The position numbers were made by a program, and so were the translations under genes. From the NCBI GenBank assembly GCA_903911925.1, contig CAIWFH010000081.1, forward strand, positions 62,001 to 126,000: a DNA stretch of 64,000 nucleotides, written 5' to 3'. The notes below the pieces were generated by a model that did not search any database, was not told the DNA's origin, and saw only the letters and a list, made by a program, of their open reading frames with translations. The stretch's first letter is position 1; the number at the start of each line of letters is the position of its first letter. The stretch is from an uncultured Acidobacteriaceae bacterium (GTDB lineage Bacteria; Acidobacteriota; Terriglobia; Terriglobales; Acidobacteriaceae). Shown piece after piece: positions 22,001 through 29,984 of the stretch.

Positions 22001-25000
22001 CCCACGTTGCTGCAACGGGAACCATCCAGACCGCGATTGATGCGGCCAATCCGGGCGACCTCATCATCGTTGACCCGACCTGCACCGGCACAACCGGCGC
22101 AGTCGCCTGCAATGTTGGCAACGCAAAGAACCCCGCTGTGACGGGCACAACCAATTCTGCACATGCTGAATTGCTTCTGATGTGGAAGCCGGTTCGCCTG
22201 CAGGGAGTTGGAGCAGCATCGAGCATCCTTGATGCCAATCCGCACCCGGCCGGCAAGCTGAACCCCTGGCGGCGGCAGATCGTATGCCTCTTCGGCTTGG
22301 CGCTGAACGGCGTTCCGATTACAGCCGCCAATCAGTACGACTCAACCGGCACGTTCACTTGCGACTCGAGCATGCAGTTCTCAGTTGATCGCCTGCCGCT
22401 TGAAGCCACAGTTGGCTGGGACGCCACACTCAATGGAAACCTGGCGGAGCAGCTGATCGAACCCACCATCATGGGAGCCTACGAGGGCGCGGGTATCACC
22501 GTGCTCGCCAAGGGCGTGAAATTCCCGACCGGGTCAGATCCGTTTGCCTCTGACGTCTTCCCGACTGGGACCCTGTTGCTGACCACCACCGATTGCGGTC
22601 TTAACACGGTATCGGCGAAGAACAAGTATCCGAGCAACTTCCTCTGCAACCCGTCCTCGATCGACGGTTTGACCGTCAAGAACAGCTCACAGGGCGGCGG
22701 CGGCATCCTGGTTCACGGCTGGGGCCACAATCTCCAGATCGCGAATAACCGGGTGCTTAACAACCAGGGCACTCTCTCCGGCGGCATCACCATCGGTCAG
22801 GGCGAACACCCCGAGGTCTATCAAATCGGGAACGTGGCCAACTCGGTTCCTGGATCGTGCATTACCAGCACCGGATCGGCGCCCACAAACATGGCTCTGC
22901 CGTACTGCTTCGACAGAGATGTCAACCTCCACAATAACGCGGTCATTCAGAACTCCTCACTGGGCGACGAACTCTTCTCGTCAACCCCCGCGGGAGCCGG
23001 TGGCGTCACCATCTGCAACGGCAGCGACTACTACAAATTCAACTACAACTGGGTTTGCGGCAACATGAGCACCGGTGACGGCGCTGGCGTTGCGCACCTT
23101 GGTTACATCTACGACGGAGACATCGAGCACAACACGATTCTCTTTAACCAGAGCACAAACCCGACCATTACCACCAACGGCGGCGGCCTGCTGGTTATGG
23201 GCGCTCCCGATCAGGATCCGACCTGCGGCATCACGACAGACTTGGATTGCGTTTCGGCTCCGGGAGATATTTCTCCCAGCGACGGTACCGGTCCCGGCCT
23301 TGTCATCAACGCGAACCTGATCCTCGGCAACTCCGCGGATGCCGGCAGCGGCGGCGGCTTGAGGTTGCAGCACATCAACGGAACCGACGTGCTCAACTTC
23401 CCCAAGGGCAACAACACTCAAGCAGGTGGTCGCTGGCCAATCATCCAGGGACACCCCGCACAGCCGGCTTTCCAGACGCAGACCCCCTGGAATGCGGTGA
23501 GTGTGACCAACAACATCATCGCCAACAACGTGGCCGGTTGGGATGGAGGCGGCGTCTCCCTGCAGGATGCGCTGGCGATAAACTTCATCAACAACTCAGT
23601 CATTTCCAACAACTCCACAGCTTCTTCGGGAGTGCTGTTCCAGTCGCTGTTTGCACCGCTGGCCAGCACGCCGGGAAACAACTGCACGGCGAACAACGGC
23701 TCCAACTCCTGCCCGCAAGTAGCCGGACTGGTCAGTGTGACGAACAGCGCAGTGCTGGTGGCAAATATCAACCAACTGGCCGGAGGCGCTGGTTCTGTTA
23801 CATGCCCGACGAACCATGGCGCCAGCGGATCTTGCACCAAGTACTCGGTGCCGGAACTCTACAACGACTTGTTCTGGAAGAACCGCTCAGTGATGATCGG
23901 CGTCGGCGGCCTTGCCGGCGGAATGACCAACCAGAATAACGTTGTGACGGTATACAACTCGCCCTTCAGCGGAACCCAGTCGGCAGCAGCCGGCCAGGGA
24001 GCCACGGGCGCCTGCGACGACCCGAACGCCAGCTATTGGGACATCGGTGTTCGTGGAGATACGGCTCCGGGGAACCATTCAGGAGGAACATTGTCTCCTG
24101 TCTACTCGGTGTTGACCAACGTGGCACCGCTGTCTGAAGTCGGCGGCGGCTCCAACAACCTGCTGGCGCCAACCACCTTGGTAGGCGGCTTCTACTGCGA
24201 CGGCGCGCGCGTACCGGTTGAAGCAGTGACATCGCTCGCGTTGAAATACCCCGGCTGGCAGGTGCCTCCTGGAACCAACGAGTCCAACGGACTTCCGGCG
24301 CCCCCGTTCACGCTGCAGCCCGCTGCAACCGTTGACGAAGGCAACAACTGGATCAACCTGCGCTGGGGCCCCTTGTCACTGAATGTGACAAACGCAGCTG
24401 GGAATCCGGTCTTCACCTTCAACCCCTCGCTGGTCGGCACATCGCCGGCCGTCAACTACGTACCCATCGCATCGGCGCAGGGAACCGCGGCGCCGAGCAC
24501 CGACTTCTACAACAATCCCCGCAAGCAATCGGGGAACCCTGTAGACGTAGGCGCGATTGAGTACCAGGCGCCGAGCTTCGCGATTCTCTCGGTCACGCCC
24601 ACTTCGCTGGCCTTCGGCAATGTCATAGCCGGCGGCGCCAGCGCTGCCCAAACACTAACGCTGTCCAACTCGGGTGGAGCAGGGGCGACCGCGATTGCCG
24701 TAGTCGTTACCGCTCCGTTCAGCAGGCCTACTGGAACTGCTGGTGGAACCTGCGCCGCGACTCTGGCTGCAAGTTCAACCTGCACCATCAACCTAGTGTT
24801 CTCGCCGACCACCGCGGTGGCTTCAACGGGAACAGCAACCATCAGCGCGAGCGTGGCCGTAACTGGCTCGCCCGTTTCTCTAACCGGCACCGGGACGGCG
24901 GCGACACACACCGCTTCTGTAAGCCCGAGCCCGCTCGCCTTCGGAGTTTGGCCAACTGGCGTTGCCAGCGCGGCAAAAACTCTGACCATAACCAACACCG

Positions 25001-25608
25001 GAAACTCCGCACTCGCGGGTGGCACCTTCACCCTTGGCGGCGGAACTCCTCAGCCCTTCTCGCATCCGGTCGGAACGGCGGGTGGAACCTGCGGAGCGAC
25101 GTTGGCGGTTGGCGCTTCGTGCACCTATAACGTGGTGTTCACACCGGCGACGGCAGCGGCCTTTAGCAGAACTCTCACTGTGGCTTACACAGGTGCAACA
25201 ATCACTGGTTCACCTGTAACACTCACCGGCACCGGAGGCGCGCGTCAGGCGATCTCGATCACGCCGAATCCGCTGACCATCACCTTGCCGAGCGGCGCGG
25301 GCAACATAACCGGCACCGCCCTGGTAACCCTGATCAACCCTGCTACCAACGTCTCGAATGTCACGGTGAGCAACATCACCGCGACGGGCGGGTCAATCCT
25401 CACCTACTTCTTCAACGTTGGAGCGCTCGCCGGACCCGACAACTGCACCGGAGCAACTATCGCGCCGGGCGGATCGTGCACGGTAACTGTCAGGTTCACC
25501 AACGTTGGCTCGGCGAGAGGAACAACTCGGACCGGAACTCTGACCTTTACCGATAGCGGCGCCGCAAGCCCGCAGGCCATAACCCTCAACGGCCTTGCCA
25601 CTCCCTAA
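16072..25608 (+). CDS. Giant secreted mosaic protein: cupredoxin-like, SdrD-like, TIG, beta-helix and Hydin-type repeats
   Basis: This single 3178-residue frame starts at ATG 16072 after AGGAGA, 14 bases behind oxidase 2, with a Sec signal peptide (cleavage near AAAQ30). In order: cupredoxin-like region 30-430, starting with the PDG-x5-WGYSC motif of oxidase 2 but with only H196 in the second-ligand position; a VCBS/cadherin-like segment about 450-540; SdrD-B or carboxypeptidase-regulatory-like domains about 810-880, 1040-1130 and 1145-1230; an IPT/TIG-like domain about 1885-1975; a right-handed parallel beta-helix about 1980-2620; and three ASPM-SPD2-Hydin-like repeats from about 2837, 2943 and 3054 to the end. 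Cysteines are frequent, suggesting disulfides. There is no transmembrane anchor. It is probably an extracellular or surface scaffold for the oxidases. Confidence 0.9.
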   Translation: MRINSLKAILKTASRGAAVLLIGAGMAAAQQQVNLTAGRTNVTLPDGSLVPMWGYSCGAPVANSTAACTALNPNVPAAAPVFGTGTQGWSPVVITLPAGQDLNISLTNNLSVPTSLTIVGQLGGGLGAPVAGQVVDHSTPQGTTWPIAGTGATFTPPAQAARVQSFGTEVASGGGNQLLTWKAPKPGTYLIESGTHPSIQGPMGLYGILVVTTAPVTGTSPLAGCAYTAGTGSTCAVPYDAEIPMLFSEIDKVQNTAVDTAVATTGFSEYTVWTGGPNGCGAAHTCYPPVVNYSPTYYLINGVAFDKTNSSASMFPTAPASGVTGNLLVRLVNAGLRMHVPAIVGSQTGTAAKSGLSLIAEDGNVLPGIARIQNEVFLAPGKTYDVMINAPPSGASALPVFDRQLSLSGGSVNRDSGMLAYIGGNGAILPAAGGLGAAVARPDTYNALVAGKSLTVSDPSKGLLANDTNVFGATLLTQASNGIVGLNPDGTFTYTPNTGSTATSDSFSYCANGTVIPPGTGPCSSGLTATVTLSPTNIADSGITCTAGTFNSNVATFLAVKTPGVLANCVDGANLPLTVETSTVTATGMTVVPNVNGGFTASAPGAGTYTFSFQAKNPLGTLSAATTMTVVFPQGSSLVVRVLDGSDKTTQITDYRWIIEEDRTFYVDPICAQAQGQATLPAGCKANPVNFGTNFHTSFMPLVATGCTGPESCADSQTVLHNSVTSRARSYPGDVLLDPAKRYYISVLPGDAAQPFIAGYAGAPDCSKAGVAAGSCGHGMGGAPIPTVLNGTHSGQTVTVLTEPSPYPPATLSAFVFEDDYPLNGEHDAGGGVDVISPDEPGLGGFQITIFDNAGGTGDSTGTPTYDMFNMPLSNSLAGTIDPVTKKDACPISTQATANAQMSGPSATPAQCSADPTLKGCQNGIVGMIITCPKYESDGTTLSPLAGQAVVKNLWAGRYGVMALPGADRIGRGEEWVQTNTLDGQKAHDSFMRIGEPGYFQEFGPAGYHVTIGFANPKIINDRGKALCSAAGADCAHEVKGHVTTARMSRTPDERLYGSGNHDAYAFTQCYISIGDPDGAEFGFTKCDDQGNFDFPTGTVPAGNWKITTFDQWNDQVVDGITTAVGMCDPGTTSNCKATVDMGEVAVHQWQANISTRTFFDTDNSGVSTDQKPGLPLAATNIRFRDGSYSNFNNTDLNGYAGFNEVFPLFNWYVIESDSTRYKNTGTHVVYDTGGADDGTSPNGVPCNSSATATKPCGSSTIADHLANTYEPNPLPANLSVPGSVYCTDADCTGATIAGGPVNSSVTNHSTGRIDPPWVDSYGWQGFSGQNNFLEFGKKPFAPGENGGIRGHVVYASTRPFDDPQHLLQLSWEPMIPHVQINLYKKGLASDGITETLQLVDHTETTSFDDWAQGFRTDGVPNMNCPGQGTDVSEAKDPYFWFTLQGQPQWLDAYNNGGTPTHTMPNGSQFKCYDGMHNWNQLQPAPYDGMYRFPSKTGINPATGNTTGTNCTICSKNPDATDPFRYGKEDMLPDGKYVVEVVVPPGYELVKEEDKNILIGDNFIAPVTQQFGGLGSIFILPDQAEINAYYNANNPQNATDNLGRIPDLPSHEADTGSDESYWPCVGENRIVPDYISLFPDSGEVAPFAGAVRPLCDRKEVALDDQTSVLTKFYLFTETHAAAHFSGQITDDFAAEFDPFSPAFGEKFAPAYLPVSIKDWAGNEINRVYADQWGVYNGMNYSTWEVNPPNPTGYGPTMMVTCMNDPGPIPDPNNPGQTIVDPLNQAGYSDFCYELPFMPGQTGYFDTPVVPTSAFAGDYNIPDCAYPDATPAVSEVDGDGVGPWVSASGHTLTIKALGNQSVDNYLYSGPSATAAPYNQQRVTRHYGFLARCTTPSGTNPTCNTASSVTIGGVAATVSTWSDTQITVTVPAGVPACAVQQQLQYGGSNAQCGQLVITAGNGKQSIDTVTVTVGGKAPTHVAATGTIQTAIDAANPGDLIIVDPTCTGTTGAVACNVGNAKNPAVTGTTNSAHAELLLMWKPVRLQGVGAASSILDANPHPAGKLNPWRRQIVCLFGLALNGVPITAANQYDSTGTFTCDSSMQFSVDRLPLEATVGWDATLNGNLAEQLIEPTIMGAYEGAGITVLAKGVKFPTGSDPFASDVFPTGTLLLTTTDCGLNTVSAKNKYPSNFLCNPSSIDGLTVKNSSQGGGGILVHGWGHNLQIANNRVLNNQGTLSGGITIGQGEHPEVYQIGNVANSVPGSCITSTGSAPTNMALPYCFDRDVNLHNNAVIQNSSLGDELFSSTPAGAGGVTICNGSDYYKFNYNWVCGNMSTGDGAGVAHLGYIYDGDIEHNTILFNQSTNPTITTNGGGLLVMGAPDQDPTCGITTDLDCVSAPGDISPSDGTGPGLVINANLILGNSADAGSGGGLRLQHINGTDVLNFPKGNNTQAGGRWPIIQGHPAQPAFQTQTPWNAVSVTNNIIANNVAGWDGGGVSLQDALAINFINNSVISNNSTASSGVLFQSLFAPLASTPGNNCTANNGSNSCPQVAGLVSVTNSAVLVANINQLAGGAGSVTCPTNHGASGSCTKYSVPELYNDLFWKNRSVMIGVGGLAGGMTNQNNVVTVYNSPFSGTQSAAAGQGATGACDDPNASYWDIGVRGDTAPGNHSGGTLSPVYSVLTNVAPLSEVGGGSNNLLAPTTLVGGFYCDGARVPVEAVTSLALKYPGWQVPPGTNESNGLPAPPFTLQPAATVDEGNNWINLRWGPLSLNVTNAAGNPVFTFNPSLVGTSPAVNYVPIASAQGTAAPSTDFYNNPRKQSGNPVDVGAIEYQAPSFAILSVTPTSLAFGNVIAGGASAAQTLTLSNSGGAGATAIAVVVTAPFSRPTGTAGGTCAATLAASSTCTINLVFSPTTAVASTGTATISASVAVTGSPVSLTGTGTAATHTASVSPSPLAFGVWPTGVASAAKTLTITNTGNSALAGGTFTLGGGTPQPFSHPVGTAGGTCGATLAVGASCTYNVVFTPATAAAFSRTLTVAYTGATITGSPVTLTGTGGARQAISITPNPLTITLPSGAGNITGTALVTLINPATNVSNVTVSNITATGGSILTYFFNVGALAGPDNCTGATIAPGGSCTVTVRFTNVGSARGTTRTGTLTFTDSGAASPQAITLNGLATP

Positions 25609-25637
25609 CACGAGTGGTTTGGGGCCCGAGAAGTAAC

Positions 25638-25677
25638 CGCCAGGCCGCCAGTCGAGTGATCGACTGGCAGCCTGGCG
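25638..25677 (+). terminator. Strong hairpin after the giant gene
   Basis: Arms 25638-25655 and 25660-25677 pair over 17 of 18 positions (one C/A mismatch) with loop GTGA, starting 30 bases after the stop codon. No U-run follows, so it may slow polymerase or protect the mRNA 3' end more than act as a classical intrinsic terminator. It separates the oxidase genes from the small secreted protein downstream. Confidence 0.65.
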
Positions 25678-25761
25678 CAACGACAGAAAAATCAACCAGA
25701 ATTCATCCCCGGCAAGTGACAACCAGCGCTTCCGGGGAATTTCAAGTTCGAGGTGAAGACA

Positions 25762-26298
25762 ATGTTCAGCTTTCATGCATTCGGCAAGAGCACGCGAAAT
25801 CTGTGGGGATGCCTTCTCTGGAGCCTTCTGGCCCCGGCGCTCCTCGCCCAACCTGGGACCTCTTCTGATTCCCAGGCAGCCAAGACCACAGCTTCTCCCA
25901 GTCCAGTCCACGCATCATCTCCATCCCGCTACCGGCCCGATCCGTTTGCAGGGCGGGCAGGAACGTTTTACAAGTCGGTTTGGGGTGTTGATTCACTGAG
26001 CGTCAAAGCCGCCGAATCGGGTGAACTGATTCGGTTCACATATCGCATATTGGACCCGCAAAAGGCCAATGTTCTCAACGACAAGAAGATCGAAGCATAT
26101 CTGAATTCCCCGGCACATCATATCCAACTGGTCATTCCTTCGCTTGAAAAGGTAGGGCAACTGCGCCAAAGCAACACTCCCGAGGCGGGAAAATCCTACT
26201 GGATGGCATTCTCGAATCCGCACAGAACGGTGAAGCGCGGGGACCGCGTGAATGTTGTCATCGGACAATTTCACGCTGACGGGCTTGTAGTCGAGTAG
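25762..26298 (+). CDS. Small secreted protein of unknown function behind the giant gene
   Basis: The start ATG 25762 has GAGGTGAAG just upstream; the frame is open from a GTG at 25753. A signal peptide (NLWGCLLWSLLAPALLA) leads into a Ser/Pro/Ala-rich linker and a compact 115-residue domain (FYKSVWGVDSLSVKAAESG ... VNVVIGQFHADGLVVE). The domain has tidy alternating strands, no cysteines and a single IRFTYRILDPQKA motif that suggests a beta-sandwich. I do not recognise a family with a known role. It is on the same strand as the oxidase cluster and is probably part of that system, perhaps as a chaperone or binding protein. The evidence for that is position only. Confidence 0.75.
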   Translation: MFSFHAFGKSTRNLWGCLLWSLLAPALLAQPGTSSDSQAAKTTASPSPVHASSPSRYRPDPFAGRAGTFYKSVWGVDSLSVKAAESGELIRFTYRILDPQKANVLNDKKIEAYLNSPAHHIQLVIPSLEKVGQLRQSNTPEAGKSYWMAFSNPHRTVKRGDRVNVVIGQFHADGLVVE

Positions 26299-26986
26299 CA
26301 GCAGCCAGCGCCAGGCGCCTGCGGTCGAGATTGCAACCGCCGCGCCTGCGCCGGTTTTGGCAGTGATTCCGAGATGGCGCTGCTCAAGCTATCGAATGCA
26401 AATCCGTTCGGCGAGCGCGTTCTTTTCTTGGATTCAGCATCGATAGAGAACTTTCCGCAAAAAGGCGAGCGGTGAGTCGCGGATACTTGCCGGACGCGGG
26501 GTGGAATCCGGTCTTGCGAAGAGGATTCGAAGCGCGCAACGTCTGTCGAGGTTCCCGGCGGAGCAAATGAAAAAATGATCGCCGAGCATGAGGCGCGGAA
26601 AAAGATCGCCGCCGCAGTCCATTCGAATTCTGTTCATTCCACGACTCTTACAAGATTTTCAATAGAAAGCTATTCATGGTCCAAATTTAGCTGTTTGCTT
26701 TTTGGCAAGGTATCAAAACTCTGGATTCATTTATATGGAGACTTGACGCGTGTCCCCGAGGATGCGCTTTTTACGTCTATTCCCCGAACCGGGCTGGGTG
26801 AAGAACCCGCTTGGAAGCGGGGAAGCCCCGCTGGTCAGTGTTGATGCAACTCCCCAAAGTTGGAACGTCCTCAATGACCGGTTCTCGTAAACCGATTTGC
26901 ACTCTGCAAGGTGAAAGAATGGCACGAAGAGGGCGAGTTCAAGTTGAACTTCACGCTTGGCGCGTTCAAAGACTGCTGGTGGAACG
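26299..26986. other. Intergenic region before the histidine kinase
   Basis: About 690 bases carry no convincing gene. Several short open frames on both strands have random-looking composition and no ribosome sites. The middle part (26640-26740) is AT-rich and may hold the promoter for the kinase gene, but I could not pick a clear -35/-10 pair. The long gap means that the kinase-regulator pair is probably transcribed separately from the oxidase genes. Confidence 0.5.
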
Positions 26987-28963
26987 ATGAGGTCAGCCAA
27001 GGTCTCCCAGCTGCAGTTCGAAACCTCGAAGTCCGGCAGGATGAAGACCTTCATTCTGTCATGGACGGCGGCACTTATTGCCATTGCCGCGGTGCTCGCC
27101 ACTGTCGCAGTTCTTCAATATCGTTGGGCAGACCAGGCAAGCAACGCCGAAGAGATGAGAATCGGCTCTGAGCTTGAATCGCTGACGATGAAATGGCAGG
27201 CCGATCTCTATAACGAGTTCTCTGCCATCTGCATTGCCATGCAAGTGGGACCGGATTCAGGCGCGCGGGACAATTGGAGCGATTATCTGGACCGTTATGT
27301 GGAGTGGAACTACGCTCTCCCTCATCAATCGATGCCGTATGTGTACAGGAACCCAGACCTTGTTGGTGAGATATACCTCTGGGAAACCAGTCGAGCGGGA
27401 AAGCCCCGGATATTCCTGCTGAATGTGGATAAGAAGAGAATTGAATCTTCCAGTATCCCTCCAGAACTCGCGGATCTACTGCCAGGTCTCGAAGCGAACT
27501 CCTCGAACATGACGCGGGCCATGAGTGCATGGACGGCGTCCGAGCCAAGCTTGAATGAGGCAGATAGGAGCAATGCCAGGCCGGCAGGGCTTTCCGAGGG
27601 AAGAAATGCAATCTCCGGATGGCAATTCGATGTAAGAGTCCCGGCCCTTGTCCATCCGATTTTTCATCATGGTTCGGGGAAGTCGGTTAACGCAGATAGT
27701 CCGGTCGACTGGATGATCATCACGCTGGACATCAACGTCCTCAGCAAACAAGTCCTGCCGAAACTGGCAAGCCGGTATTTCGGCGGTCTGGATGGCCTGG
27801 ACTATAAAGTTGGCGTGATCGCGACCGGGTCAAAGCCGCGAACGCTGTATTCCTCAGATCCTGGATTTGGAACCCAGGACCTTAATGCAGTCGATTCGGC
27901 AATGAATATCTTTCGACTGCAACCTGCTGCGACGGGAACTGACGCCGCAAAAGCTCCCGGGAGTGTGCACTCGCTCAGAAGAGCAGCCTGGCATAGTTTC
28001 TCCGGGACGGAGTGGTTTCCGGTTATCGAAAACGGTCCGAAGCGAGAATTGTGGTTCCTTGAAGTGGAGCATCGGGTAAACAGACTGCAAGATGTAGTGA
28101 ATGGCGTAAGGGCAAAGAAACTGACCATGAGCGCGCTGATGCTGTTGTCGCTGGCCGCGAACTTTGCGGTCCTCACGGTTGCTGCATTACGCGCGCAGAA
28201 ATTTGCGAGGCTCCAGATGGAGTTCGTGGCTTCTGTTTCGCACGAGTTGCGCACGCCCCTGGCCGCGATTTTCTCTGCGGGGGAGAACATGCATGACGGA
28301 GTGGTGACCGAAGAGTCCGGGGTTAGTAGTTACGGATCACTGATCATGAAGCAGTCCCGTCAGCTGATGAAACATGTCGACCGCATTCTTCTCTTTGCTA
28401 CCATTCGCAGCGGAATGAGCCGCTATAATGCCCGCCCCATCGATGTCGTGGAGACACTGAGCCGCGTCCGCGAGGATACGGCGCCGCTGATTCGCGAGCA
28501 GCACTTTTTTGTTGACGAGGAAGTTGAATCCAATCTTCCACCGGTGATGGGTGATCCATTTGCTTTACGCGGCTGCTTGGAAAACCTGATTACCAACGCG
28601 GTGAAGTACGGTGGAAGCGATCGGCGGATTCGGATCACCACAAGCCTCCTGCGGAGCGCGAGCGGAGCCGAGACTGTGGCGATTGCAGTCCAGGATCACG
28701 GCATCGGAATCAAAGCTTCGGATCTGAATTCAATCTTCGAGCCGTTTTACCGTGGCCAGGAAGCTCGGGATGCCCAGATTCACGGGACCGGGCTGGGCCT
28801 TTCGCTAGCGAAGCACCTGGCCGATTCCGTGGGCGGCAGTCTATCGGTCGCAAGCAGGTTGGGAGCCGGTAGCACTTTCACGCTGCACTTGCAGGTCGCA
28901 AAGGATGAATCGCAAGGGCCATCAACTGCAACTTCGAGATCGAGTGAAGGTGAAGTGAAATGA
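26987..28963 (+). CDS. Membrane sensor histidine kinase
   Basis: I use ATG 26987 (658 residues); TTG 26957 and ATG 27041 are alternatives. A first transmembrane helix (FILSWTAALIAIAAVLATVAVL) is followed by a roughly 330-residue extracytoplasmic sensor region and a second helix (MSALMLLSLAANFAVLTVAAL). The kinase core then has an H-box SVSHELRTPLAA (His419), N-box LENLITNAVKYG, G1 VQDHGIGIKASD and G2 GTGLGLSLAKHL. There is no HAMP that I can see between the second helix and the H-box. It overlaps the response regulator gene by 4 bases. The large periplasmic sensor could read a signal tied to the oxidase cluster upstream. That link is inference from gene order. Confidence 0.93.
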   Translation: MRSAKVSQLQFETSKSGRMKTFILSWTAALIAIAAVLATVAVLQYRWADQASNAEEMRIGSELESLTMKWQADLYNEFSAICIAMQVGPDSGARDNWSDYLDRYVEWNYALPHQSMPYVYRNPDLVGEIYLWETSRAGKPRIFLLNVDKKRIESSSIPPELADLLPGLEANSSNMTRAMSAWTASEPSLNEADRSNARPAGLSEGRNAISGWQFDVRVPALVHPIFHHGSGKSVNADSPVDWMIITLDINVLSKQVLPKLASRYFGGLDGLDYKVGVIATGSKPRTLYSSDPGFGTQDLNAVDSAMNIFRLQPAATGTDAAKAPGSVHSLRRAAWHSFSGTEWFPVIENGPKRELWFLEVEHRVNRLQDVVNGVRAKKLTMSALMLLSLAANFAVLTVAALRAQKFARLQMEFVASVSHELRTPLAAIFSAGENMHDGVVTEESGVSSYGSLIMKQSRQLMKHVDRILLFATIRSGMSRYNARPIDVVETLSRVREDTAPLIREQHFFVDEEVESNLPPVMGDPFALRGCLENLITNAVKYGGSDRRIRITTSLLRSASGAETVAIAVQDHGIGIKASDLNSIFEPFYRGQEARDAQIHGTGLGLSLAKHLADSVGGSLSVASRLGAGSTFTLHLQVAKDESQGPSTATSRSSEGEVK

Positions 28964-29652
28964 ACGAGAGAATCCTGCTGGTCGAAGACGAAGAAGCCCT
29001 CCGGGTCACTTTAAGTGATCGATTGCGTGCAGAACAGTATGTAGTGGAGACCGCCGCGGATGGGATCGACGGCTCCGACAAGGCATCGAACCAACCCTTC
29101 GATCTCATCATCCTCGATCTCATGCTTCCCGGTCGTGGGGGGCTGGACATTTGCCGGGATGTTCGCGCAGCGGGAATCGCGACTCCAATTCTTATCCTCA
29201 CCGTCCGCGACGACACAGTCGACAAGGTTGTTGGGCTCAAGCTGGGTGCAGATGACTACGTAACGAAGCCATTTGTTGCGGCCGAACTTCTGGCGCGCAT
29301 CGAAGTGCTACTGCGGCGTGTGCCGACCCACTCAGGTCGCGGGGAATACGACTTTGGAATTTTTTGCATCGATCTTCGTCGGGGCCAGGTTACTAGAGAT
29401 GGCAAACCTGTCTACCTGACGGCACGTGAGTTTCAGCTCCTTCGATATCTTATTGAACGCTCGGGAGCCACGGTTCCGCGAGAAGAGCTCTTGAGATCGG
29501 TGTGGGGCCATAGCGCCAATTTACTCACTCGGACTGTCGACACTCATGTTTTTAGCCTGCGTCAGAAGTTGGAGCAGATTCCGAATGTGCCGGAGTTGAT
29601 TCTGACTGTTTCAGGAGTAGGCTACAAATTTGTCGGAGGGCCGGGACGGTAG
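28960..29652 (+). CDS. OmpR-family response regulator
   Basis: The 230-residue protein has an N-terminal receiver domain: acidic pair in LLVEDEEALR, phospho-acceptor Asp53 in LIILDLMLPG, and Lys in YVTKPFVAAELLARI. A linker leads to a C-terminal winged-helix domain ending in HVFSLRQKLEQ and VSGVGYKFVG, which is the OmpR/PhoB signature. Its ATG overlaps the stop codon of the histidine kinase, so the pair is a coupled two-component system. Likely targets include the multicopper oxidase cluster just upstream or its own operon, although no repeated binding site was confirmed by eye. Confidence 0.95.
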   Translation: MNERILLVEDEEALRVTLSDRLRAEQYVVETAADGIDGSDKASNQPFDLIILDLMLPGRGGLDICRDVRAAGIATPILILTVRDDTVDKVVGLKLGADDYVTKPFVAAELLARIEVLLRRVPTHSGRGEYDFGIFCIDLRRGQVTRDGKPVYLTAREFQLLRYLIERSGATVPREELLRSVWGHSANLLTRTVDTHVFSLRQKLEQIPNVPELILTVSGVGYKFVGGPGR

Positions 29653-29897
29653 CGATAGTGGGCACTTGTCCCGCAATTGGGAGGTTGAAAACAGACAATA
29701 TGAACCGTCACTTTTGCATCGGAAAGCGGCTTGTAGTGAGGTGATTCTGCCACTCAGTGGCACGAAGTGTTCCACTAACTTCTATAGCGCTGATTTTGAA
29801 ATAGACGACCGATGAGTCTGGCGGTCGATCCCGGATAAAGTATCGGATCCAAAGAATTTCGCCATTCTCCAAGTTGCAGATTTTAAGCACTTAAATA

Positions 29898-29984
29898 TGG
29901 TGCCGGGAGGGGGGGTCGAACCCCCATGACCTTGCGGTCGGCGGATTTTGAGTCCGCTGCGTCTGCCAGTTCCGCCATCCCGGC
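29898..29984 (-). tRNA. tRNA-Leu (anticodon CAA)
   Basis: On the reverse strand the sequence folds into a class II tRNA. The acceptor stem is GCCGGGA with TCCCGGC. The anticodon arm GCGGA-CTCAAAA-TCCGC gives anticodon CAA. A long variable arm (GACCGCAAGGUC-like) and a T arm with GGTTCGA in the loop region follow. The 3' CCA is encoded (TGG at 29898-29900 on the plus strand). The long variable arm is typical for Leu. It reads the UUG codon. The surrounding 560 bases between the response regulator and the beta-helix gene hold nothing else that I can support. Confidence 0.97.

Noticed and set aside
25750..25880. A possible fourth palindromic element copy in the small secreted protein gene
   Set aside because: Only short words (GGCGCTCC, CCTGGGACC) match. 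It is coding sequence in a good frame.
29898..29984. Initial thought of tRNA-Ser because of the long variable arm
   Set aside because: The anticodon loop reads CTCAAAA, so the anticodon is CAA (Leu).
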